Shown: positions 55,370 through 64,000 of the stretch, one piece after another
How positions within the stretch are numbered: the stretch's first letter is position 1
Layout of the letters: the number at the start of each line of letters is the position of its first letter
Assembly (NCBI RefSeq): GCF_021347895.1
Contig: NC_067117.1
Span: 32,866,067-32,930,066, forward strand
Reading direction: 5' to 3'
DNA from: Acanthochromis polyacanthus
Taxonomy: Eukaryota > Chordata > Actinopteri > Pomacentridae
DNA length: 64,000 bases
The notes under the pieces: model-generated
What the model was told of the DNA's origin: nothing
Databases searched by the model: none
Seen by the model: only the letters and a program-made list of their open reading frames with translations
Program-made: the position numbers and the translations under genes

Positions 55370-56540
55370 GAGCTTTAAATCCTGATAAATGTTTTCTTTT
55401 ACCTGATCAGACAAACTGAAATCATGCTTTAATTTAAGATGAAATCATCTTTTATTTTAAATTGAACATTCTTTTTTTAAATGAAAATGATGATTATTTG
55501 TATTTATTTTATATATTTAAGATAGGGCTGCACAGTGTCGTAGTGGTTAGCACTTTCGCCTTGCAGCAAGAAGATCTCGCCCTGGGCCTGGGATCTTTCT
55601 GCATGGAGTTTGCATGTTCTCCCTGTGAATGTGTGGGTTTTCTCTGGGCACTCCGGCTTCCTCCCACAGTCCAAAAATATGCCGAGGTTAATTGATTACT
55701 CTAAATTGTCCGTAGGTGTGAATGTGAGTGTGATTGTTTGTCTGTATATGTAGCCCTGAGACAGACTGGTGACCTGTCCAGGGTGTCTCCTGCCTTCGTC
55801 TGAGTCAGCTGGGATAGACTCCAACACCGCCCGCAACCCTAGTGAGGATAAAATGGTGTATAGAGAATGGATGGATATTTAAGATATCATTTATTATTTA
55901 CAGTTAGAAGCTTTAGTGTTGCTTTACACAAATCATGTAAATTCAGTTTATTTGTCGAAACTTTATAATGCTTTTGTGTACTTCAGAAATACGGATATAT
56001 AATATATTAAACATGCAACAAAAATGGAAAAAATAGCAGTTTTTATTTACACATGATCAGATCATGTTTTAATTGGAATCTGTTTATTTTTAAAATAAAA
56101 CATTTCTTCAAAAAATGTAAATCTGTGGTTATTCAAAGTTACAGGTTTTGGTGTTATTTCACATTATTCATGGAAATCCATTATTTATTTGTTAGTATTT
56201 AATAATGTTTTTGTGTGTTTCAAAAAATGTGGATATATGACATATTAAACAGAAAACAAAAATGGAAAAAAACTATATTAAAAAATTACAGGTTCTCTTT
56301 AGACATGATCAGATAATCATGCTTTATTTTAAATTTAATATGTCTTTTTAAAAAATAGAAATTCATGGTTATTCGCAGTTTTTATTATATATTTTTTGTA
56401 GAAATTCACAGTTTATTTTTTGCATTTAACAATGTTTTTGTGTATTTCATAAATATGGATATATAACATATTAAACATTAAACAAAAATAGAAAAAATCC
56501 AAAATGTTACACGTTTCTTTACACGTGATCAGATAATCAT
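55370..56540 (+). repeat. Tandem repeat of about 175-190 bp, interrupted by a SINE
   Basis: About four diverged units with ACATGATCAGATAATCATG, TTTATTTTAAATTGAA, GATATATAACATATTAAACA and AACAAAAATGGAAAAAA. The first unit is split by the SINE at 55525-55874. Confidence 0.7.
55525..55874 (+). mobile_element. tRNA-derived SINE with a 12-bp target duplication
   Basis: The head has GTAGTGGTTAGCACTTTCGC (box-A region). Then come GGAGTTTGCATGTTCTCCC, CTCCGGCTTCCTCCCACAG and AGCTGGGATAGACTCCAACA, and a GGATGGAT tail. This is a very common fish repeat. ATATTTAAGATA occurs directly before (55513-55524) and directly after (55875-55886). Confidence 0.85.
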
Positions 56541-56648
56541 GTGACCCTCCTGGCTTTACAGCTGACATGTTGTCGTCACATGACTCGTAGCTCCGCCCAC
56601 CTTCAACCTGAGCCCAGGCCTGTGGGACCAGAATGAGGAAACACACCT

Positions 56649-58288
56649 GGGGGGTATTCCACGAAGCTGGCTAAAACAGGCTGGGCTTACGCCGGTAAGC
56701 GTGGCTTGAACAAGCGGCAACTTTAATCTCAGCTGCAAGTAGTTCCACAAACGAGGCTCAGCTGTTTTTCAGAGACGCTTATTCAAGCCAGGCTGATCCA
56801 AGCCAGGCTGAGCGCGTGTCCGGGGGAGATAAAAAGCCCAGACATGTTGATCGTCGAAATGATGATATTTTGTCCAAAAACAGAGCGGAGACTTTCTCTT
56901 CGGACTCTAGTTGTTCGGACTACAGGGAGATTATCACAAGAAAAGGCAACACGGTTTAGATAAATAAAGCTCGAGACGCTGCCTGGCAAAGCATTGTCGA
57001 CCGTTTAAATGCGTGTTTATTTTCTTTGTAATGAAGCACTCAGTCTGAGCGTACACACGCACACGTCTGAAAATTTAATTTTCAGAGGGCAAGTTTTTGA
57101 CACCGATTAGGGATAACCCACAACTGCAGCGGTTGATGACTTTTTTTTCCTCACCCTGAAGTTTGTCACACTACTGTGGCCCAGAGGAGATCAATCTTGA
57201 TGAAATAAAGCTTTTCAAAACCCACTGAAGACATTTTTTATGTGTGTATAAACATATATATGCATATATATGAGAGAAAGAGGCTACAACATAGCCTGGT
57301 TTTGTGTAATGTGATGGTGGTTTTCACTTTTTACTCTGATAGGCCTAATTCATGTTCTTGATTTGACAAATATATATCCACCATAGATGAATAAAGCAGC
57401 AGGTAACACCTAAAACCAAAGTAGGAATACTTTGGAAAAAAGGGGAAACTTCATGTGGAGATGTTTCATCAAACACTCAAACTTTGAATGAAAAAGCAGA
57501 AAAAAACATGTAGGTCTATAGAGGAGATGTCATTTTTATTAGAGATGATAGTGCTACTGTGCCCTACATTTAAATAAGGGAGAAGACACAAATGAGCTTG
57601 TACACAAAATAGTTATCTCATCATTTGGCCTCACCTTTGGATTATCATCATGATCAGATTGGACCGCTGGTAAAAGGAAGGTATTCTTTATGGAAAACTG
57701 TGGCTGTTGTGTCCTGCTTATTTTAAGACAATCTGTGCCTATTCCTGTTACGTGTTGACTGCACTTTGAGGGTGAAAGAAGAAAGAAAATCGGATATTTC
57801 CAAGTATTTACCACTGGTGGATTCGAACCCATGGCGCAATGAAAAGTAAAACTACATTTAATCTGCTTAACTACGCTCTAACCACTGAGCCACAGTTGCA
57901 CACTGTGACAAAATGTGTAGTGTAATATGATATAGTTTGATTCACGGTTATTCCGGCGTTATTTAAATAAGAAAATTTAAAAAAAGGTCTCAATGTATGT
58001 CACCGAACAAGAACATCATTGATTACAGATCAAGATGAATTTAATGTGTAACATGCGGTTCACAGGCGTCTTTCTGAAGCTCATCAGAACCTTCTCTGAC
58101 ATGGAGCTAAAGTAAGTTTGACTGTTAGCCTGCCCCGGACCAGGCTTGTCGCTCTGGCTGAGTTACCATGGTTACCAAGCCAGGCTAGCCCTAAGCCTTG
58201 TTGGTGGAACTAAACTCTCACTAAAGTTAGCGAAGTTGACCAAAATAAGTCAGGCTTAGACCTAAGCCAGCTTCATGGAATACCCCCC
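56649..58288. mobile_element. 1640-bp TIR element (GGGGGGTATTCCA)
   Basis: The left end GGGGGGTATTCCACGAAGCT and the right end reversed GGGGGGTATTCCATGAAGCT match at 19 of 20 bases. Similarity extends into GGCT and the AAGCC/GGCTT repeats inside both ends. There is no transposase reading frame. A tRNA-like segment lies inside. The target duplication is unclear, so the superfamily is not assigned. Confidence 0.78.
57823..57905 (-). other. tRNA-like segment inside the TIR element
   Basis: The minus strand holds GTGGCTCAGTGGTTAGAGCG (box A) and GGGTTCGAATCC (box B), spaced as in a tRNA with extra bases in the anticodon region. The arms do not fold into a standard cloverleaf by eye, so it is likely a tRNA-derived relic. 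Confidence 0.5.
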
Positions 58289-58826
58289 TGATCTTTGTTT
58301 CATTCCACAGAAACAGCCCAACATGAGGCTGTGAGGATCCTCATCATGCAGGTGAGTTGCATCAGCAGCTAATTAGAGTCAGACTCTTCCTCTCCAGGGA
58401 GCTCAGAGCTCATTTACTGAAATAAAACAACAGAAAGAGACGGAAACTGATGCTTGTCTTAATGATTCAGATGAAAACTCTCATGACTTCATGTAGGAGC
58501 TGTTCCTTGACAAATAGTTTGATAAATCTCAGGTAAAGATTCTTTAAACCTTTCTGTATAACTAGTAGTTTATCAGTAACAAACACTGAACCATAAGAAG
58601 TAATTCAAGGGACAAGATGCACAAATTAATTAAATGCACGACCACAAGATATAAAAAACTCTGATTTAATGATTCAGATAAACACTTTAAGCTGCAAACA
58701 TTGTTTTAATAGGTTCTGTTGACATAATATTGTTGGATTGACTTAATACTGTGTAGTTTAAATTCTAATTTCTGCCTTATTTGATTTAAAACTAACTTCA
58801 AGTTGAAGCAACTTAATGAAATTAGC

Positions 58827-59400
58827 TAGCCTAGCCACGCTAGACAACCCACGGCAACGAATTTAATTCTCTGCCAGGGTGGGTCTAGTTACCCTCCATA
58901 AGGCTCGAGGCTGGATGCTCCTCAAACTGGCCGGACGAATCAGCATGAAGTGTAGAGTCAGAAGGCGGGCGTAACTAAGTGACGACAGAGGTGCGACGAT
59001 TCTGACAGAAACAACCAGCGCACAATAAACAGTTATCTTTCGACTCGGCTTTGGCCACAGCCCTTAAAGATTTGAAGCTAAAATTCAACTTGAAAGATAA
59101 ACAAAGGACGGCACTGAAATGTTTCATTGAGAAGAAAGACGTATTTGGACTTATGCCGACGGGATATGGCAAATCCTTAATATACCAGTTGGCTCCACTG
59201 GTTGGGAAGCTAATGGGACTTAGCCACAATCCGCCGGCGCTCTAGGAACTATGTCAGCCTATTCGTTGCACTGATTGGTTGTATACCTACCCAGTTGCTG
59301 CAGAGTGATTTGAAAGACAACCTTTTAGCCCGCTTCCCTCCCTGTCGAGCGGCCCTAGACCCTTGTGCCTTCAGAACATGGGTCTAGCGCAGCTAGGCTA
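58827..59400 (+). mobile_element. 574-bp TIR element carrying a RecQ-like helicase fragment (copy 1)
   Basis: The left end TAGCCTAGCCACGCTAGAC and the right end reversed TAGCCTAGCTGCGCTAGAC are 19-bp TIRs. GAAATTAGC stands directly on each side (58818-58826 and 59401-59409), a perfect 9-bp target duplication. Duplications of 9 bp are typical of Mutator-like elements, so that group is inferred, not shown. The interior holds a helicase ATP-binding fragment in plus orientation. Confidence 0.85.
59051..59245 (+). pseudogene. RecQ-like helicase N-terminal fragment (motif 0 and Walker A)
   Basis: The 64-residue frame contains LKLKFNLKDKQRTALKCFIE, the RecQ-type motif 0 region with its Gln. VFGLMPTGYGKSLIYQLAPL follows, the Walker A motif (GYGKS) with its RecQ surroundings. 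Motif Ia and the DEAH box are missing because the frame stops soon after MGLSHNPPAL. It is a captured gene fragment, not a helicase gene. There is no start codon of its own in a good context. Confidence 0.75.
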
Positions 59401-59457
59401 GAAATTAGCAACATAATTTCAACAATACAGAAACTTAACTTTTAAAAATGTACCAAC

Positions 59458-59575
59458 CAATCAGTTAGGGGTTCAGTGTCCTGCTCAGGGTCACCTCAAC
59501 ATGAGCTCTCCAGGTCAGGATTGAACCAGCAACCCTTTGGTTAGAAGATGGCCACTCTACCTATGCCGCCCCCTT
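59458..59575 (-). mobile_element. SINE head fragment
   Basis: On the minus strand GGTAGAGTGGCCATCTTC and GGTTCAATCCTGAC are tRNA-type promoter boxes, followed by GAGCAGGACACTGAACCCC. This matches the first half of a fish V-SINE-type element. The tail is absent. Confidence 0.65.
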
Positions 59576-59576
59576 A

Positions 59577-60150
59577 TCTAGCAATGGGCACCATGACAAA
59601 GACTTCTGTAAACCTGTATGACCTCCAACCAGCACTCATGTGTTTTTGTTACAAGCTGGAGTCCGCTAAGACAGAGTTCCTCCATCACACTGGCAAATAC
59701 AACAGAGCTGACTTTGCAGACTGAAGTATACGTCTGTGAGCATTGCAGCAGTTTAGCTAGCAACAGGCACCATGACAAAGACTCCTGTGACTTTTAATGA
59801 CGTCCAATCAGAGATCATTTTGGGTCTTTTTTTTTTGTTTTTAGATGGAATCAGCTACAAAAGAGTTCCTACATCACAGTTCCCACATTTTGGCAAATAC
59901 AACTGATTTCTGAGCATTGTGAGGGTTTAGCTAGCAACGGATACCATGACAAAGACTTTTGTAACACTTAATAGCGCCCAACCAGCCCTCATTTTGTTTT
60001 TCAAGCTGGAATAAACCGAGACAGTGTTCCTCCATCTCAGTGACAAATGTAACAGAACTGACTTTCCAGACCAAACAATACATCCACAAGGGTTGCAGTG
60101 GTTTAGCTAGCAACGGGCACCATGACAAAGACTTCTTTGATGGTTAATGG
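59577..60150. repeat. 178-bp tandem repeat
   Basis: Three units plus the start of a fourth, each opening TAGCAACGGGCACCATGACAAAGACTTCT-like (59577, 59757, 59932, 60108). The spacing is about 176-178 bases. The helicase-bearing copy 2 has inserted in the fourth unit. A lone unit lies at 39.06 kb. Confidence 0.82.
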
Positions 60151-60160
60151 GACATCTTGC

Positions 60161-60734
60161 TAGCCTAGCCGCGCTAGACCCATGTTCTGAAGGCACAAGG
60201 GTCTAGGGCCGCTCGACAGGGAGGGAGGCGGGCTAAAAGGTTGTCTTTCAAATCACTCTGCAGCAATTGGGTAGGTATACAACCAATCAGCGCAACGAAT
60301 AGGCTGACATAGTTCCTAGAGCACCGGTGGATTGTGGCTAAGTCCCATTAGCTTCCCAACCAGCGGAGCCAACTGGTATATTAAGGATTTGCCATATCCC
60401 GTCGGCATAAGTCCAAATACGTCTTTCTTCTCAATGAAACACTTCAGTGCCGTCCTTTGTTTATCTTTCAAGTTGAATTTTAGCTTCAAATCTTTAAGGG
60501 CTGTGGCCCAAGCCGAGTTGAAAGATAACTGTTTATTGTGTGCCGGTTGTTTCTATCAGAATCGTCACGCCTCTGTCGTCACTTAGTTACGCCCGCCTTC
60601 CGACTCTACACTTCATGGTGATTGGTCCGGCCAGTTTTAGGAGAATCCAGCCTCGAGCCTTATGGAGGGTAACTAGACCCACCCTGGCAGAGAATTAAAT
60701 TCGTTGCCGTGGGTTGTCTAGCACGGCTAGGCTA
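60161..60734 (-). mobile_element. 574-bp TIR element carrying a RecQ-like helicase fragment (copy 2, inverted)
   Basis: Same length as copy 1 and in opposite orientation. By hand comparison there are about 22 substitutions and no length change. Ends TAGCCTAGCCGCGCTAGAC and reversed TAGCCTAGCCGTGCTAGAC. ACATCTTGC stands on both sides (60152-60160 and 60735-60743), again a perfect 9-bp duplication. On the minus strand the helicase frame with Walker A stays open. Confidence 0.87.
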
Positions 60735-60743
60735 ACATCTTGC

Positions 60744-62100
60744 TGTATTTTCATGCCTGCAGTTGTAGGACCTTTGGTTTTTCATGACAGCACATCATAC
60801 CAAACTGGACGACTAAAACAATAACAGATCACCTTCTGAAACAAGGAACGATTTCTGACCAAGATGGACGACAATCACAGCAAAAATACTGAATGAGAAT
60901 CAAATGTTACTTGTCAAACATTAAACACAATTCTGACGTTTTCAGCTGGATGGCAAAATTCTCAATAGCTCAGTGAAAAGGAATCATTTGTTGTCTCTCT
61001 CCACTGGCTTTGTATGTGATAATGAGCTAATTATGCTAATTAAAACATGGACGTCTTAGCGATTCAATCTGAGGAGCAAAAAGTAGTAATTTGGCTTAGA
61101 AGAAAAGACAAAGAAACAAATCTTCCACTGAAAGCACATCACCAGAACTTTGCAGAAGTTTGTCAGAACTTTTTTCACGAAACTACCTTTAGTTAACTTA
61201 GTTTCATGAAACTAACTTTATTTCAGAATAACATAATCTAAAATAAAATAAGAAAAATTGTGGTGATTTTTAAAAAATATTTTGATAAGTTGTTTGTTAG
61301 AAAATACTGTTTGAAGGGGGGTGAACTATTAAACCTGAATACTTGGAGAACTTATATTTTGTGTGAAACAAAACTGTAAATACTTGGACAGGAAGTGTAT
61401 GGGGTGAAATGAGCCTTTAGAACCATAACTTGATATTTTTTTTTTAAAGTGCTATTTGAGAAGAATCAACCTTTTTAGCTGTAAGTGCTTTGACAGGAAC
61501 CAGTATTTTGAGTGGAAAAAACCTTAAAACTATCACTTGTTAGTTAGAAAGTACAGTTTTGGTGGAACAAACATTTAAAATCATTAATATTTGGACATAA
61601 ATTATTATTTAGATGGAATTTAGGTCCAGTTTAGCTATTAATGCAAGTAGGTGGGTTACTGTTAAAGCAAACGTCCTGGACGTGCGGTCCTGAAACTGGA
61701 GCCTCCTATAATGCAGATATATTATAAATAAATTGCTAATAAATAAAATGTGCAGCTCATTAACTAAACCAGGAGATGCAGTGAAATTATTCATTTTTGC
61801 AGCATTGAGAGCTGAAAAACTGAAATGGACCCTCTGGGAACATGAGAAACTTTGATTAGTTTACTATAAAGAGGCTCAATATGGGACCTTTAAAGCTGCT
61901 GAACAGCTATTTTCAATAAAAACTTGCACTAAAGTGTGTTTAATACACGAGACAGACGATAGATAAAATGTCTGAATGGTGAAAATGTCAGGGAAAGTTT
62001 TCAGCATTGAGGTAAAAACTGTTGGAGCTCGTAAACAATCAACGTAAACAATGTAAATATAGAAGAAACATTAAATATGAATTCCTCTTAACTCTCAAAT
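60744..62100. other. Non-coding stretch, nothing recognised
   Basis: AT-rich. Loose repeats of ACTTGGA-type phrases between 61310 and 61600. No gene recognised. Confidence 0.4.
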
Positions 62101-62169
62101 GTGTGTGTGTGTGTCCGTGGTTTCGTTGCTCTCCTGTGCAACCATCAAATGCAACTTCAGGCAATACCC

Positions 62170-62179
<10 letters not shown>

Positions 62180-62234
<55 letters not shown>
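62180..62234. repeat. (AC)n microsatellite
   Basis: About 27 AC units preceded by a short GC alternation (GCGCGCGCGC). Confidence 0.95.
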
Positions 62235-62236
<2 letters not shown>

Positions 62237-62348
62237 GCCCATCCGCCTCCGCCTGAAACAAACAAAACAAACAAACACACACACTCCCTCCATCACCATC
62301 CGGCTGCTTTCTGCCGTAACGAGGTGCAATCAACACGCAACGCTGACC

Positions 62349-62349
<1 letters not shown>

Positions 62350-62388
<39 letters not shown>
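62350..62388. repeat. (CA)n microsatellite
   Basis: About 19 CA units in non-coding DNA. Confidence 0.95.
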
Positions 62389-62389
<1 letters not shown>

Positions 62390-62450
62390 AGGCTGGTTGA
62401 AGGATGGAGTCAGCCTCTGATTGCAGAAGAGTTACAGAGTGTTGACTTGT

Positions 62451-62452
<2 letters not shown>

Positions 62453-62501
<49 letters not shown>
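62453..62501. repeat. (GT)n microsatellite
   Basis: About 24 GT units. With the two CA runs just upstream it could pair as a long imperfect inverted repeat. Confidence 0.95.
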
Positions 62502-62503
<2 letters not shown>

Positions 62504-62505
62504 GA

Positions 62506-64000
62506 CCTCATACTGCCATGATGTCACATCTATAACGGTTGCATTAACAGCAGCAGCCGTCTTCACTTCCACAAACTTTTCTCACATTTATGCAAAGTTA
62601 AACTGAGTTTTTGCTTCATAATTTCGAATATTTATACTTTGCATGATTTTTCTGCGTTTCATTTAAGTCTCTGTAAACATTAGAATATATATCAGACTAA
62701 ATATGTGCATACATGCATGCTGCACCGTTCTGATGTTTGTGACCGATAGAAAAATTCCAACATATTGCAATAAAAACCTTTAGTAGGCGGACTGTAGTGT
62801 CTGTAAAAAATAAACTAATTTAAAACTGTCCACTCTCAAATACATACTAAATAAAATCTGTAGAGGACTCTGGGAGCTTTGGAGGTTTAATTTGAATTTT
62901 TAGAGATTTTCAAACTAAATGCTTATGACCATTATGCAACAAAATAAGATTTGCACGCAACTTTTAAAAAGCAAACAAACAGCAACAACAAAACAGAACA
63001 AGTCTACAGACTTTCCTGTATTTTTGTGATACACTACAATATTAATAAATTGTACAAACTGGTCAATTTGCATGTCTGATGTAAATTATCATTAAAAATT
63101 TGCAAAAGTAAACAACTATGAAATACTGAAAAGCCAAAAAGAAAACAACAACAAACTGATCACATCAAAAAATAAGGACAGAAAATGCATTTTAAGGATT
63201 GAAAATCTTTGTATATTGATGAGATGCTGATTTTACATTATTTTTAATATTTCTTGCTTGCTTCTAAAAGTTCTAGCATTAACAGTTTTATACTGAGATG
63301 ATATAATTGCGAGTAATTAATATAAACTCTTGGTGTTGCTTTTGGCTTATCAGGATATATCTGTACCATGGAAGAAAAAAATTACAATTTTTGGCAGAAA
63401 AAAAATGTGTAGGAAAACAGAAAATAACATAAAAAGTTAACAACTTTCCATAATTAAGAATGCATTTTTTGGCATAATTTTACATGACATCATGTGTTTT
63501 TATTGACTTAAATTCAAAGTAAAATGTTGAGAAAATGCCAGAAATTGTCCACATTATCTCTCATTTAACAAACAATTATTATATTAGTAATTACTAATTA
63601 ATAGTATTAATAATATTAGTATTAATAGTAATATTATTAGTAATATTACAGAACCAACGTGTCTTTTTCTGTTACTGGTCACTAATTATGTCTCATTTTA
63701 GAAATACATTTAGAGTGAATTTACCACATTTAGCTTTTAAATAAAAAATAGGATATTATCAGTGTGACTGATTTGCAAATGTAGCTTAACTGCATTTTGA
63801 TGTTGACAAAAATCTTTAAAAAATACTAAATTGTTCATTGTTATTCACAGTTATAGGTTTTTAGTGTTATCTTACATTATAGTTGTTTTTTGTAATTTCA
63901 TTGATTTTTTTGTGTTTTTTAAAATAGTGAAAAATTTGTGAAATAGAAAGGAAAAATTCTGTAAAATCAGATTTTTTTTTACAGCGTATAAATCGTACAT
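62506..64000. other. AT-rich tail of the window, nothing recognised
   Basis: A short TAATATTAGTATTAATAGTA simple repeat lies near 63590-63650. GTTATTCACAGTTATAGGTTTT near 63840 resembles the tandem unit at 56.1 kb. No gene. Confidence 0.4.

Noticed and set aside
57823..57905. Functional tRNA gene
   Set aside because: Promoter boxes are present but the middle is too long and does not fold as an anticodon arm.
60332..60586. Plus-strand frame of 84 codons, nearly the same as a minus-strand frame at 58975-59229
   Set aside because: Both are antisense to the helicase fragment in the 574-bp elements; the repeat explains the resemblance.
62022..62521. Reading frames of up to 140 codons rich in His-Thr or Cys-Val dipeptides (also at 32.7, 33.0, 51.1 and 54.6 kb)
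   Set aside because: They are translations of (CA)n and (GT)n microsatellites, open in several frames and on both strands.

Overview
The window is vertebrate nuclear DNA, almost certainly from a teleost fish. Coding sequence is split into short exons with GT/AG borders. The non-coding DNA is dense with Tc1-type, hAT-type, Harbinger-type and TTAA-site elements, an L2-type LINE tail, fish-type tRNA-derived SINEs, solo LTRs and long (CA)n and (TA)n runs. Nothing bacterial or phage-like is present. The species cannot be fixed from the sequence.

Two protein-coding genes can be supported. The first is atrip, the ATR-interacting checkpoint protein, on the + strand from 4414 to 27689. I could place 17 coding exons with consistent phase, giving a 773-residue protein. 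A CCAAT-rich promoter lies near 3.14-3.30 kb and a poly(A) signal at 27872. The second is trib3, a tribbles pseudokinase, on the - strand from 34511 down to 31946. It has three coding exons giving 351 residues, and its first coding exon follows directly on a splice acceptor. Its transcript must therefore begin further upstream; a CpG-rich block at 42.29-42.60 kb is a candidate promoter. The two genes converge, with about 4.3 kb between their stop codons. Both belong to stress-signalling pathways (replication stress for ATRIP, ATF4/CHOP and AKT signalling for TRIB3), but nothing here shows that they work together.

Layout: 0-3 kb, an LTR-like block and a THAP/Harbinger composite element. 3.1-27.9 kb, atrip, whose introns hold two minisatellites, Tc1, L2 and hAT-like insertions and many copies of one unnamed repeat family. 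28-31.9 kb, the intergenic stretch, with an intact copy of that family flanked by TTAA. 31.9-34.5 kb, trib3. 34.6-37.3 kb, a nested repeat (family copy, plus solo LTR, plus hAT-like insert). 37.3-64 kb, no recognised gene: TIR elements, SINEs, an L1 tail, a dead Tc1 copy, tandem duplications, and two 574-bp elements that each carry the ATP-binding part of a RecQ-like helicase.

The most noteworthy signals are the pair of helicase-bearing 574-bp elements (58.8 and 60.2 kb, near-identical 19-bp TIRs, perfect 9-bp target duplications) and the TTAA/CCCTCTGAAC repeat family that recurs about eleven times. No previously unknown multi-gene system was seen.
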